A stretch of DNA of 64,000 nucleotides from NCBI GenBank assembly GCA_019694165.1, contig JAIBCL010000007.1, positions 248,001 to 312,000 on the forward strand, in the 5' to 3' direction. This DNA is from Verrucomicrobiaceae bacterium (GTDB lineage Bacteria > Verrucomicrobiota > Verrucomicrobiia > Verrucomicrobiales > Verrucomicrobiaceae). Below are positions 51,801 through 60,112 of this stretch, in pieces. A program made the translations under genes and the position numbers. The notes under the pieces were generated by a model, which was not told the DNA's origin, ran no database searches, and saw only the letters and a list, made by a program, of their open reading frames with translations. The number at the start of each line of letters is the position of its first letter. Positions within the stretch are counted from its first letter, which is position 1.

Positions 51801-54585
51801 CAATGTGCTGCGCGAACGTAGGCCGGGTGTGGCGTCAGCCCGCCCGGCTGTGTTCGATGTCGGAAGCGGGTCTTCGCGCAGCACGCAGCCGGGCGGTGCT
51901 GCGATGAGCACGAGTGGCGAAACGAAGGTGCTCGCGCAGCACACACCCGGCCTACATCAGAGCGGCTCTGCAAACTCCATCAGCATCCGCGGCGCACGCG
52001 AACACAATTTGAAAAACATCAGCGTGGATATTCCGCGCGATCAGTTCGTCGTCGTCACGGGCCTCAGCGGCTCGGGGAAATCGTCGTTGGCGTTTGATCT
52101 CGTGTTTGCGGAGGGGCAGCGGCGATTCCTCGACAGCATGTCGGTGTATGCGCGCTCGTTCGTCGAGCAGATGGAGAAGCCGGATGTGGATCTTATCACC
52201 GGTGTCCCGCCGACGGTGGCCATCGAGCAGCGCATCTCGCGCGGCGGTGGGAAATCAACCGTCGCGACGGTGACAGAGATTTATCACTTCCTGCGGCTGC
52301 TGTTTGCGAAGCTCGGCACGCAGCATTGTCCGCACTGCCATGTGCCGGTGAACAAGCAGAGCATCGGCGCGGTTTTGAAGACGGTGACCGAGCACGCGCG
52401 CAAAGGCATGGTTCATATCATGGCACCGCTCATCAAGGCACGGAAGGGTTTCCACACCGAGGTCGCCGAGAATGCGCGGAAGCACGGCATTGAGACGCTG
52501 CTCGTCGATGGCGATTTCCGCGACACGCTGAACTTCAAACGGCTCGAGCGCTTCAAGGAGCACACGATCGACGCGGTGATTGCGCGCACGGAAAAGTCGG
52601 CCACCGAGATCACGCTGCGACCGCTCGTCGAGAAGGCGCTGAAACTCGGCAAAGGCACGCTGAAGCTGCGGCTCGCCGACAAATCGGTGCTCGTGCTGAA
52701 CACGGAGATGAGCTGTCCGTCGTGCGGTTTGTCGTTCGAGGAACTCGATCCGCGTCTTTTCTCCTTCAACAGCCCGCATGGCTGGTGCCCCGAGTGTCGC
52801 GGCTTCGGTGTGACGACGAGCGGCAGCGCTGCGGAGCGTCGCGATGATCAGTCGTTGCTCGAAGCCGAGCTGGATGAAGAGCGTCGATTCAGCAGCGAAG
52901 ATGAGGAAACCGTGCGCGAGACGTGTCGCTCCTGCGGTGGCTCGCGATTGAATGAAACCGCGCGCGCCGTGCGGCTGCAAGGGCGCACAATTCCAGACAT
53001 CGCTGCTCTATCAGCCGAGCGCGCGGCGCAGGCTGTGGTGAAGTTCTCGTTTGAAGGCACGGAGGCGAAGATCGCGCGCGACATCATGACGGAGATCGAG
53101 CAACGGCTGCGCTTCATGCAGGAAGTCGGCCTCGGCTATCTGCAGCTCAATCGCAGCGCTGACACGCTCAGCGGCGGCGAGGCGCAGCGCATCCGCCTGG
53201 CCGCACAGCTCGGCAGCAATTTGCGCGGCGTTTTGTATGTGCTCGATGAACCGACCATCGGCCTGCATCCGCGCGACAACGAACGTCTGCTGAACACGCT
53301 CACCGCTTTGCGCGACAAGGGGAACTCGCTGCTCGTCGTCGAGCACGATGACGAGACGATGAAGCGCGCTGACACGATCCTCGATCTCGGCCCCGGCGCC
53401 GGTCGCTTCGGCGGCGAAGTCGTCGCGCAGGGAATGCTGAAGGAAATCTTGAAGCACAAAGACAGCTCCACCGCGCAAGGCCTCCGCCATCCGATGAAGC
53501 ATCCGCTGCGCGGCTCGCGGCGGCCTTTGCCAAAAGAGAAGGCGGCCGATGGCTGGCTGCGCATCTCCGGTGCGCGCGCGAACAATCTGCGAAACGTGAA
53601 CGTGCAGATTCCCGTCGGGCGGCTCACCGTGATCACCGGCGTGTCCGGCAGCGGGAAAAGTTCCTTTTTGCACTCCGTGCTCATGCCCGCCGCGAAAGAA
53701 CAGACGGCGAAAAAGCCCGGCGCGTCACGCAGCAGCGACAAACTGTGGAGCAAGGTCGAGGGCTTTGGCGCGATCGCGTCGGTGTATGAGGTCGATCAGT
53801 CACCCATCGGCAAGACCTCGCGCTCGTGCCCGGCCACTTACGTCGGCGTGTGGGACGACATCCGCAAACTCTTCGCCCAGGTGCCTGCCGCGCGCGCGCG
53901 TGGCTACGACCAGGGCCGCTTTTCCTTCAACACCGAAGGCGGACGCTGCGAAGCCTGCGGCGGCAATGGCGAGATCAAGGTGGAGATGAACTTCCTGCCG
54001 ACGACGCGCGTGCATTGCGAAGTGTGCAACGGCCAGCGATTCAACTCCGCCACGCTCGAGATCGAATACAACGGCAAGCACATCGGCGACGTGCTGAAGA
54101 TGAGCATCACCGAGGCCGCCGAATTTTTCACCGCCATGCCGCGCATCGCGCGACCGCTGCAATTGCTCGCCGAGACTGGCATCGGCTATCTCCAGCTCGG
54201 CCAGCCCAGCCCCACGCTCAGCGGCGGCGAGGCGCAGCGACTGAAGCTCGTCACCGAACTCAGCTCCGGCCAGGGCAAGACCGCCACCGAGAAGATCCGC
54301 GGCCTGAAGACCGACAAACGCAATCTCTACCTCATCGAAGAGCCCACCATCGGTCTCCACTTCGCCGACGTCGCGCGGCTCATCGACATCCTCCACCGCC
54401 TCGTCGATGAAGGCCACACCGTCGTCGTCATCGAGCATCACCCTGACGTCTTCAACGAAGCCGACTACCTCATCGACATCGGCCCCGAAGCCGGCGAGAA
54501 CGGCGGCCAGGTCGTCGCCACCGGAACGCCGGAGGACGTGAAGAAGTGCCGCGAGAGCCGGACGGGGCCGTTTTTGGTGGGCTGA
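48850..54585 (+). CDS. uvrA: Tandem (double-length) UvrA, excinuclease ABC subunit A
   Basis: DNA-damage recognition ATPase of nucleotide excision repair. 1911 aa, about twice the usual ~950: two full UvrA copies, residues 1 to ~985 and ~1044 to 1911, joined by a low-complexity linker. Four P-loops are intact: GPSGSGKSS (45-53), GVSGSGKST (~673), GLSGSGKSS (~1067), GVSGSGKSS (~1597); each half has the LSGGE signatures and paired CxxC zinc sites (e.g. CPEC, CPKC, CEACGGNG, CEVC). Two palindromic repeats are inserted in frame: one at residues 258-286, the other in the linker (990-1035). The first copy is thus not a wild-type UvrA shape near its zinc region. Fused UvrA dimers of this kind occur in Planctomycetes and Verrucomicrobia as far as I recall. 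Confidence 0.95.
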   Translation: MPKPAAAKKKKTAPSDVIQIRGARQNNLKGIDLDLPLGKLNVITGPSGSGKSSLAFDTIYAEGQRRYVETFSPYTRQFFERMDKPKVEAIHGIPPAIAIEQVNNMRSTRSTVGTITEINDYMKMIFPRLAEATCPECGRPVRPETAESIQAELLGKHSGKTALIGFGVAVPKGTSAEEFFPFLQSQGFLRVLLYGETIRTDEPAALKGKKLPPVVTVIQDRVTLDAKNRSRLSEAVEAALRLGKGQLSAVLSGEANGEKYSVSSVQCASGSRSGKLNTENCTLNTLSFSTDWRCADCDVKLPAPTPGLFSFNNPIGACPKCRGFGRTLGLDMHKAIPDESLSIRDGLVRAFTGSTYRESQLDLMKAAKHRGVSVDTPFEELSEEDQKWIIEGDDKDPEAAWQRGQWYGVKGFFKWLEGNTYKMHVRVFLSRFRAYTTCDECDGGRLKKEAFNFRIAGKTLADLWRAPVSDLLGIVEGWQIVGSDHATTLLRDEIRSRLSYLNRAGLGYLNLDRPTRTLSGGELQRVNLTTCLGASLVNTLFVLDEPSIGLHPRDIGRLIGVMEGLRDKGNTLLVVEHEEAVMRAADNMIEIGPGRGEKGGSLVFNGPVNELAKARGSLTGDYLFGTKSIPLPAQRRKIKPSASLRIRGAKQNNLKNLDVDIPLGVFCCLTGVSGSGKSTLVHEVLYRNLQRLRGEVCEEEPGRVKSVSGHEAIDHVVMVDQSPLARTPRSTPAVFVGAFDIIRAIFADTDDAKTQGIGPGFFSFNSGEGRCERCAGTGYEKIEMQFLSDLYVTCPECEGKRYQPHALKILLDGKSIHDVLCMTCEDAAAWLHMLGQRRADTAAESLKLLCEAGLGYLRLGQPLNTLSGGEAQRLKLIGHLIESSTTQDKSLLLLDEPTTGLHFDDIALLIKLLQRLVNEGHSLLVIEHNLEVIKCADWVIDLGPDGGEGGGRLVCAGTPEDVAGCAESFTGKYLASLFDTIGSGNVLRERRPGVASARPAVFDVGSGSSRSTQPGGAAMSTSGETKVLAQHTPGLHQSGSANSISIRGAREHNLKNISVDIPRDQFVVVTGLSGSGKSSLAFDLVFAEGQRRFLDSMSVYARSFVEQMEKPDVDLITGVPPTVAIEQRISRGGGKSTVATVTEIYHFLRLLFAKLGTQHCPHCHVPVNKQSIGAVLKTVTEHARKGMVHIMAPLIKARKGFHTEVAENARKHGIETLLVDGDFRDTLNFKRLERFKEHTIDAVIARTEKSATEITLRPLVEKALKLGKGTLKLRLADKSVLVLNTEMSCPSCGLSFEELDPRLFSFNSPHGWCPECRGFGVTTSGSAAERRDDQSLLEAELDEERRFSSEDEETVRETCRSCGGSRLNETARAVRLQGRTIPDIAALSAERAAQAVVKFSFEGTEAKIARDIMTEIEQRLRFMQEVGLGYLQLNRSADTLSGGEAQRIRLAAQLGSNLRGVLYVLDEPTIGLHPRDNERLLNTLTALRDKGNSLLVVEHDDETMKRADTILDLGPGAGRFGGEVVAQGMLKEILKHKDSSTAQGLRHPMKHPLRGSRRPLPKEKAADGWLRISGARANNLRNVNVQIPVGRLTVITGVSGSGKSSFLHSVLMPAAKEQTAKKPGASRSSDKLWSKVEGFGAIASVYEVDQSPIGKTSRSCPATYVGVWDDIRKLFAQVPAARARGYDQGRFSFNTEGGRCEACGGNGEIKVEMNFLPTTRVHCEVCNGQRFNSATLEIEYNGKHIGDVLKMSITEAAEFFTAMPRIARPLQLLAETGIGYLQLGQPSPTLSGGEAQRLKLVTELSSGQGKTATEKIRGLKTDKRNLYLIEEPTIGLHFADVARLIDILHRLVDEGHTVVVIEHHPDVFNEADYLIDIGPEAGENGGQVVATGTPEDVKKCRESRTGPFLVG
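49623..49706. repeat. 84-bp imperfect palindrome inserted in frame in uvrA
   Basis: Left end AAAGTATTCAGT and right end ACTGAATACTTT are 12-bp inverted matches; the inner halves are further related (CAGTGTTCAGT against its complement). Length is exactly 28 codons, and the frame is kept. The antisense translation gives runs like VFSVQFSVFSF, the signature of a common dispersed repeat of many genomes. Standard UvrA needs only a short turn between ALRLGKG and the FSTDWRCADC region; here 28 extra codons lie between. Confidence 0.85.
51817..51955. repeat. About 139-bp element in the linker between uvrA halves
   Basis: GTAGGCCGGGTGTG at 51818-51831 is inverted at 51942-51955 (CACACCCGGCCTAC). A nested 11-bp inverted repeat CCGCCCGGCTG / CAGCCGGGCGG lies at 51840-51850 and 51886-51896. 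It encodes a Gly/Ser/Arg-rich peptide between the two UvrA copies and the frame stays open, so the element may have supplied or lengthened the linker. Confidence 0.8.
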
Positions 54586-54602
54586 GGGCCGGTTGCCGGC
54601 CC
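54586..54602. terminator. GC-rich hairpin directly after uvrA
   Basis: GGGCCGG-TTG-CCGGCCC begins at the base after the uvrA TGA: a 7-bp stem with a 3-base loop. No T-run follows. It lies between convergent genes (uvrA and the DUF2892 gene) and could serve both directions. Confidence 0.5.
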
Positions 54603-54661
54603 GGCCTTCGACTGCCGGGGTTGGTCGGAACATTCAGCGCAGGCAGGAAAGCCAGATCGAC

Positions 54662-54892
54662 TCACGAGTCGCACTTGCCGTGGCCGCATCCACAGCCTCC
54701 GGACTTTCCACCTTTGCCGCAGGTGCTGAGGCCGAGCGGCGCGTAGAGCGGACAGAAGCGGACAAGCGCTGTCAGCACAAAGACGAGACCGATGGCACCG
54801 AGCCAGTTGTGGTTAATGACGCCCCAGGCAATGACGCCGAGGCCAAGAATAATGCGCAGCGCGCGGTCAATGGTTCCAATGTTCGTTTTCAT
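54662..54892 (-). CDS. DUF2892 (YgaP-type) small membrane protein with Cys-rich tail
   Basis: 76 aa. The DUF2892 fold: MKTNIGTIDRALRIILG followed by two membrane helices (VIAWGVINHNWLGAIGLVFV and LTALVRFCPLYAPLGLS) with Cys47 in the helix-end motif RFCPLYAPLG, and a tail rich in Gly and Cys (CGKGGKSGGCGCGHGKC) that could bind metal or be oxidised. Lies 12 bp downstream of the RND pump gene on the same strand, so it is the last gene of that operon. Related YgaP proteins carry a rhodanese domain in sulfur metabolism; here only the membrane part is present. Confidence 0.88.
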   Translation of the reverse strand: MKTNIGTIDRALRIILGLGVIAWGVINHNWLGAIGLVFVLTALVRFCPLYAPLGLSTCGKGGKSGGCGCGHGKCDS

Positions 54893-54904
54893 ATCGATGT
54901 GTTT

Positions 54905-57900
54905 TTAGTGTTTGGGTTCAGGGTGGAAATGCTTGTTCGCCATGAAGTAAAGCACCGGCACGGCCATGCGGCTGATGAACAGGCTTGCGATTTCGCCGGC
55001 CATTAATGCGATGGCGAGGCCTTGGAAGATCGGATCAGCGAGGATCACCGCAGCACCGACGACGACCGCCATCGCCGTGAGCAGCATTGGGCGGAAGCGC
55101 ACCGCCCCGGCGTCGATCACGGCCTCGCTCAGCGGCATGCCCTCACGCACGCGCAGTTCGATGAAATCGACGAGGATGATCGAGTTTCGCACCACGATGC
55201 CGCCACCGGCCATGAAGCCGATCATGCTCGTGGCGGTGAAAAAGGCATCCAGCATCCCATGCGCGGGCAAAATGCCCACCAAGGAGAATGGAATCGCAAT
55301 CATGACAATCGCCGGTGTGATGAAGCTGCGGAACCAGCCGACCATGAGCACGTAGATGAGGATCAAACATGCACCGAAGGCCGCGCCGAGATCGCGAAAG
55401 ACCTCGATGGTGATGTGCCATTCCCCGTCCCATTTCATCGAAGGCTGTTCATCGCTGAAGGGCATGGCGGCGTTGAGGATTTTCAATTCAGCGCCGCTGC
55501 CACCGAACTCGCGCGTGTCGAGCTTCTTCAGCGCCTCGTTCATCTGGAAAATGGCATATACGGGGCTTTCGACGACTCCGGCCACATCGCCGATGACATA
55601 AGTCACGGGCATGAGGTTCTTGTGGTAGCGGCTTTTTTCGACGGTGACGTGCTCCACCTTCACCAGTTCGCGCAAGGGCACGAGCGGCGAGCCGCTGGCA
55701 CCGGGTTCGGGCAATGCGTTGGCATCGCCGGAACGCACGCGGAGCGCCAAAAGCTCTTCAGGCGTGGTTTTGGCACTGCGAGGCAGTTCGAGGCGGATAT
55801 TGACGTCTTCCTTCTCCTCGGGCTGATGCAGCAAATCGACGCTTTCGCCATCGACGGCAATTTTGAGCGTCTGCGAGATCGTGGCGGCGCTGATGCCGTG
55901 AAGCGCGGCTTTTTCCTTGTCGATGATGAAGCGAGCTTTTTGCTGATCGGCCTCGATATACCAGTCCACATCAACGACGCCTGGTGTGCTCTTGAAGATG
56001 GCTTTCACCTTCTCGGCCAGCTTGAGCCGTGCTTCGTTATCCGGGCCGTAAATCTCCGCGACGAGTGTTTGCAGCACCGGCGGGCCTGGAGGCACCTCCG
56101 CGATGGCAATTCGGGCTCCATAACGCTCCGCAATGGCCGCCACGGCCGGACGCACGCGTTTGGCGATGTCGTGACTCTGCGCCTTGCGTTCGTGTTTGTT
56201 CACCAGATTGACCTGAATGTCCGCCACGTTCGCGCCGCGACGCATGAAGTAGTGTCGCACCAGTCCGTTGAAGTTGTAGGGCGACGCGACACCCGCATAG
56301 ACCTGGTAATCGGTGACCTCCGGCTCCGTGCGGATCGCCGCGGCCATCTCGCGGGCGACGGCGGTCGTTTTTTCCAAGGAGGAGCCTTCCGGCATGTTCA
56401 GGATGACCTGGAACTCGCTCTTGTTGTCGAAGGGCAGCATCTTCACCTTCACCCAGCCGATGCCGACGGTGCCCATGCTGCCGAGAAGCAGCACTGTGAT
56501 GCCGATGAGGAAGATCCAGCGCCAGCCGGTGCTGTGGATGAGCGGTCCCATCATCTTGCGGTAGAGCTTTGTGAAGAAGTCCTCCGGGTGCTCGTGGCTG
56601 GAGTGGTGGAGTGTTGGAGTATTGGAGTCCGTCTGACTTGTCTGACTGGTCGGACCCGTCCGACGAAACCAGCCCAGAATGCGAATCGAAGCCCACGGCG
56701 TCACAATGAACGCGATGAGCAATGACCAAAACATCGCCGCGCTGGCTCCAATCGGAATGGGGCGCATGTAAGGCCCCATCAAGCCGCCCACGAAGGCCAT
56801 CGGCAGCACCGCAGCGATCACGGCGAAGGTGGCGAGAATGGTAGGATTGCCGACTTCGCCCACAGCTTCCACGGCGATAGCGGACCAATTGCGACCTTTG
56901 TTTTGCGGCAGATGGAAGTGCCGCACGATGTTCTCCACCACCACGATGGCGTCATCGACGAGGATGCCGATGCTGAAGATGAGCGCGAAGAGCGTGATGC
57001 GATTCAGCGTGAAGCCGTAGAGGTAAAAAACGAGCAGCGTGAGCGCCAACGTGGCCGGGATGGCCACCGCGACGATGCCGCTCTCCCGCCAGCCGAGCGT
57101 GAGCCAGATGAGGATCGCCACGCTGAAAACAGCGATGCCCATGTGCAGCAGCAGCTCGTTCGATTTCTCCGCGGCGGTCTCGCCGTAGTTGCGCGTGATG
57201 CTGACGGTGACATCGGCGGGAATGACGCTGCCTTTGAGCAGTTCGACCTTCTGCAGCACCTCATCCGCCACGCTGATCGCATTCGCACCAGGGCGTTTGG
57301 CGATGCTGAGTGTCACAGCGGGTTCGTCGTTCGTTTTTGATCCGTGGAAGACGTATTGCGTCGGCTCTTCGCCTCCATCGACGATCTCGGCGACCTCGCG
57401 CAGATACACCGGGCGACCGCTAAAGACGCCGATGACCACATTGCCGACTTCTTCGGCGGTTTTGAGGAAGGCTCCGGTTTCGACGAGGACTTCGTTGTTG
57501 CCGGTGGTGAGGCCGCCGGCGCGGAATTGGCGGTTCGCCTGCTGGAGCATCGGCACGAGGCCGCCGGGGCTCAAATTGCGGCTGGCGAGCTTCACGGGAT
57601 CGAGCATCACACGCACAGCGCGGCGTGAACCGCCGAGCAGCGTCGTCTCGGCCACGAGCGGCACTTGTTTGATCGATTCATCCACCTGCGCGGCCAAACG
57701 GCGCAGCGTGAGGTGATCGTAGCGGGCACTGTGAAAGGTGAGCGCGAGGATCGGCACGTCGTCGATGCTTTTCGGCTTCACGATCGGCATCGTGACACCC
57801 ATCGGGATGCGGTCGAAGTTCGAGCGCAGCTTCTCGGTGATCTTCACCAGGCTGCGCTCCGGGTCCTCGCCCACCTTGAAGCGCACGATGACGAGGCTCT

Positions 57901-58195
57901 CGCTGTCGCGTGAGGTGCTGTAGAGGTATTCCACGCCGGGGACCTCCCACAGCAGCTTTTCCATCGGCCGCGTGGCACGTTCCTCGATCTCCTTCGCCGT
58001 TGATCCGGGCATGGCGACCATGACATCGACCATCGGCACCTTGATCTGCGGCTCTTCTTCACGCGGCAGCAGCACCACCGCCGCCGCGCCGAGCAAAACG
58101 GACGCGATGACCACCAGCGGCGTCAGCTTCGAATCAATGAACGCCGCCGCGATAAGGCCTGCGATGCCGAGGTGATGATGGGAAGGCTCGCTCAT
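54905..58195 (-). CDS. RND efflux transporter, inner-membrane permease (AcrB/CusA-like)
   Basis: Proton-driven tripartite efflux pump subunit. 1096 aa with 12 membrane helices, two large periplasmic loops, and the proton-relay motif [13 protein letters not shown] in helix 4. The N-terminus ([27 protein letters not shown]...) is that of the HAE family. Shares ATGA with the stop of the HlyD gene, so the two are co-translated. A TolC partner is not in the window. Between helices 6 and 7, at about residues 510-532, is a 23-residue stretch ([20 protein letters not shown]) encoded by repeat-like DNA, so the cytosolic loop is unusually long and polar. Confidence 0.94.
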   Translation of the reverse strand: MSEPSHHHLGIAGLIAAAFIDSKLTPLVVIASVLLGAAAVVLLPREEEPQIKVPMVDVMVAMPGSTAKEIEERATRPMEKLLWEVPGVEYLYSTSRDSESLVIVRFKVGEDPERSLVKITEKLRSNFDRIPMGVTMPIVKPKSIDDVPILALTFHSARYDHLTLRRLAAQVDESIKQVPLVAETTLLGGSRRAVRVMLDPVKLASRNLSPGGLVPMLQQANRQFRAGGLTTGNNEVLVETGAFLKTAEEVGNVVIGVFSGRPVYLREVAEIVDGGEEPTQYVFHGSKTNDEPAVTLSIAKRPGANAISVADEVLQKVELLKGSVIPADVTVSITRNYGETAAEKSNELLLHMGIAVFSVAILIWLTLGWRESGIVAVAIPATLALTLLVFYLYGFTLNRITLFALIFSIGILVDDAIVVVENIVRHFHLPQNKGRNWSAIAVEAVGEVGNPTILATFAVIAAVLPMAFVGGLMGPYMRPIPIGASAAMFWSLLIAFIVTPWASIRILGWFRRTGPTSQTSQTDSNTPTLHHSSHEHPEDFFTKLYRKMMGPLIHSTGWRWIFLIGITVLLLGSMGTVGIGWVKVKMLPFDNKSEFQVILNMPEGSSLEKTTAVAREMAAAIRTEPEVTDYQVYAGVASPYNFNGLVRHYFMRRGANVADIQVNLVNKHERKAQSHDIAKRVRPAVAAIAERYGARIAIAEVPPGPPVLQTLVAEIYGPDNEARLKLAEKVKAIFKSTPGVVDVDWYIEADQQKARFIIDKEKAALHGISAATISQTLKIAVDGESVDLLHQPEEKEDVNIRLELPRSAKTTPEELLALRVRSGDANALPEPGASGSPLVPLRELVKVEHVTVEKSRYHKNLMPVTYVIGDVAGVVESPVYAIFQMNEALKKLDTREFGGSGAELKILNAAMPFSDEQPSMKWDGEWHITIEVFRDLGAAFGACLILIYVLMVGWFRSFITPAIVMIAIPFSLVGILPAHGMLDAFFTATSMIGFMAGGGIVVRNSIILVDFIELRVREGMPLSEAVIDAGAVRFRPMLLTAMAVVVGAAVILADPIFQGLAIALMAGEIASLFISRMAVPVLYFMANKHFHPEPKH
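56599..56666. repeat. Repeat tract inserted in the RND pump loop
   Basis: Contains the perfect 7-2-7 palindrome GTCGGAC-CC-GTCCGAC (56649-56664), flanked by CTGACTTGTCTGACTG words and a GGAGT-type iteration (TGGAGTGGTGGAGTGTTGGAGT...). About 68 bp, read in frame as a Ser/Thr/Gln-rich peptide in the cytosolic loop between helices 6 and 7. The same palindrome occurs at 12630-12645. Confidence 0.72.
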
Positions 58196-59199
58196 GGCTG
58201 GATCGTCACGGGTTGGCCGTCGGTGAGTTGGGCGCTTTCACTCACGATGACCTGTTCACCTTCTTCGAGGCCGGAAAGCACCTCCACACGGCCTTCGAGG
58301 CTTTTTCCAGTCTTCACGAGCCTCAGCGCCGCTTTGCCATTCTTCGCCACAAACACGATCTCCATCTGTCCACGCTTCAAAACGGCGCTTTGCGGCACGA
58401 GCAGCAGCTTCACCTCAGCCACGGGCACCGAGACGCGACCAAACTGCCCGGTGCGCAGGCCATCGGTCGCAGGAAGATCGAGCTTCACATTGAAGGTGCG
58501 GCTTACCGGATCGGCCACGGGCGAAATTTCACTTACGGTGCCTTCGATGACCTTCGCGAGGCGCACCGGCATCTTTTCACCGAGCTTCACGCGGTCGAGG
58601 ATGGCCTCGGGAAGATCGGCTTCAAAGCGCAGCGAGGTCGGCGCTTCGATTTCGAGCAGCGGTTTGCCCGGCATGGCGAGATCGCCCACATCAGCGAGCT
58701 TGCGCGTGACCACGCCATCGAAGGGCGCGGTGACTTTGGCATAGCTGAGCATCGTTTCGGCTTCCGCGAGTCCCGCCGTCGCGACTTTGACCCGTGCTTC
58801 GGCTGCATCGTACTCCTGCCGCGTCGTTGCGTTGCTCGCGATCAGCTGCTTCTGCCGATCAAAGTCGCGCTTCGCCTGATCGAGCACGGCCTTCGCTTGG
58901 TCGAGGCGCGCATTGATTTCCTGAACATCGAGCCGGGCGAGCAAATCGCCAGCTTTCACGAGCGCGCCGGGCGTCGCCGAATACTCCACGACACGTCCGC
59001 TCACCTTCGCCTCCACCATCGCGCGCTGCTTCGAGCGCACCGTTCCCACGACCTCCTCCACCGCCACTTGGGTGCTCCATTTCGCGGCTTCCACTTTCAC
59101 AGTGATTCTCGGCAAAGCCGCGGATGGCGCGGGGGTTTTGTCATGCTTGCCGCAGGCGACGAGCATGAGGGCGGGGAGAAGGCGTGAGAAAGTTTTCAT
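58192..59199 (-). CDS. HlyD/MFP periplasmic adaptor lipoprotein of an RND efflux pump
   Basis: Links the inner-membrane pump to an outer-membrane channel. 335 aa from the ATG at 59199; frames to 59700 run into the neighbouring gene. The lipobox is LMLVACGK with Cys16. Barrel-sandwich hybrid around [24 protein letters not shown], a coiled-coil hairpin ([19 protein letters not shown]...[19 protein letters not shown]), lipoyl return strand ([19 protein letters not shown]) and the beta-barrel and membrane-proximal domains after it. Coupled by ATGA to the pump gene. Confidence 0.94.
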   Translation of the reverse strand: MKTFSRLLPALMLVACGKHDKTPAPSAALPRITVKVEAAKWSTQVAVEEVVGTVRSKQRAMVEAKVSGRVVEYSATPGALVKAGDLLARLDVQEINARLDQAKAVLDQAKRDFDRQKQLIASNATTRQEYDAAEARVKVATAGLAEAETMLSYAKVTAPFDGVVTRKLADVGDLAMPGKPLLEIEAPTSLRFEADLPEAILDRVKLGEKMPVRLAKVIEGTVSEISPVADPVSRTFNVKLDLPATDGLRTGQFGRVSVPVAEVKLLLVPQSAVLKRGQMEIVFVAKNGKAALRLVKTGKSLEGRVEVLSGLEEGEQVIVSESAQLTDGQPVTIQP

Positions 59200-59222
59200 G
59201 GCGGGAGCAAAGCGGTGTTGAA

Positions 59223-59429
59223 TCAGGCTTTCGTGCAGCACGAGCCGCCGACACCTAGTTTGCGCAGCACCGTCTCCGCCGGACAAAAGCCCGTGAAGGC
59301 GGACTGCAGCAGATTGGCTCCGACAAAAGCCGTCAGCCAGAGCCAGCCCGGATGCACGAAGTGGGCGAGAGCGAGGCTGACGAGGATCATGGTGCCCGCG
59401 AGGGCGCGGATGGCGTTTTCGAGTTTCAT
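59223..59429 (-). CDS. DUF2892 (YgaP-type) small membrane protein
   Basis: 68 aa from the ATG at 59429 (MKLENAIRALAGTMIL). Two membrane helices and the GFCPAETVLRKLG motif with the conserved Cys, ending with adjacent cysteines (CC). Lies 23 bp upstream of the HlyD gene in the same operon as the RND pump and a second DUF2892 gene, giving DUF2892-hlyD-RND-DUF2892. The frame opens at 59504 but the start at 59429 agrees with the family N-terminus. Function unknown; association with sulfur-species handling is a guess from YgaP. Confidence 0.87.
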   Translation of the reverse strand: MKLENAIRALAGTMILVSLALAHFVHPGWLWLTAFVGANLLQSAFTGFCPAETVLRKLGVGGSCCTKA

Positions 59430-59475
59430 GGCGATCAGGATTTGAAATTGACTCAAGCCGGACTTGTCCGATACT

Positions 59476-59508
59476 CTCATACAACTGTATGAGTCTATAC
59501 GCATATAG
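59476..59508. promoter_or_regulatory. Two tandem palindromic operators in a divergent promoter
   Basis: CTCATACA-AC-TGTATGAG (59476-59493) is a perfect 8-bp inverted repeat; next to it CTATA-CGCA-TATAG (59495-59508). Both lie between the divergent DUF2892-hlyD-RND operon and the ArsR gene. The spacing and AT-rich half-sites fit ArsR-family operators, so autorepression and control of the pump operon is the natural reading. Confidence 0.75.
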
Positions 59509-59536
59509 TCGCTGTTTGCAAACCCTTTTTGAACTC

Positions 59537-59893
59537 ATGCCTTCCGCACGCTCCAAAAAGTCGCTGCCGCCTGTCACCGACGAGGCGCTGGCGCTCATCG
59601 CCTCCTGGTTTCGCACCCTCGCCGAGCCCAGTCGCCTGAAGATCCTCCGCGCCCTTGAAGAGCAGGGCGAGCTGAACATCACCGAACTCGTCGAAGCCAC
59701 CGGCCTGACGCAGGCAAACGTCTCGCGTCACGTCCAGTCGCTCGCCGATGCCGGCATGGTCGGCCGCCGCAAAGAGGGCCTCACCGTCGTCTGCTTCATC
59801 GCCGACCCCAGCATCACCGACCTCTGCGACAACGTCTGCACCAACCTCATGAAGCGCCTCAGCCAGCAAGTGAAGAAGCTGGGCGGGGCGTGA
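59537..59893 (+). CDS. ArsR-family (ArsR/SmtB) transcriptional repressor
   Basis: 118 aa from the ATG at 59537. An upstream ATG at 59489 falls inside the palindrome, so it is rejected as a start. Winged helix-turn-helix: LAEPSRLKILRALEE, LVEATGLTQANVSRHVQSL with the recognition helix ANVSRHVQSL, then the wing MVGRRKEG. Cys86, and Cys97 and Cys101 in DLCDNVCTN near the dimer interface, are candidates for sensing a metal or a reactive sulfur species. Divergent from the pump operon. Confidence 0.92.
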   Translation: MPSARSKKSLPPVTDEALALIASWFRTLAEPSRLKILRALEEQGELNITELVEATGLTQANVSRHVQSLADAGMVGRRKEGLTVVCFIADPSITDLCDNVCTNLMKRLSQQVKKLGGA

Positions 59894-60049
59894 CCGCAGG
59901 GAGAGAGCGACATGATTGACCCCGGACTTCTTTTCCGATCCTCGGCGAACGCCACCGGCACCGTCAATCCCGGCATGATGGCATCGCGCCCACACTCGTC
60001 GATTGAGAAGGAGGCTGGCACCTGTTTTCAACCAGCGATCATTCATTGC

Positions 60050-60081
60050 GCGGTCCGGCCAGGCCCGCTCATGCGGACCGC
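60050..60081. promoter_or_regulatory. Inverted repeat upstream of the epimerase gene
   Basis: GCGGTCCG (60050-60057) and CGGACCGC (60074-60081) are 8-bp inverted arms with a 16-bp spacer, ending 31 bp before the epimerase start. It could be a leader hairpin, a terminator for the ArsR gene, or a protein site; nothing decides it. Confidence 0.4.
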
Positions 60082-60112
60082 ATTTGAGTGAATGTTCAAC
60101 CGTACACTTCCA

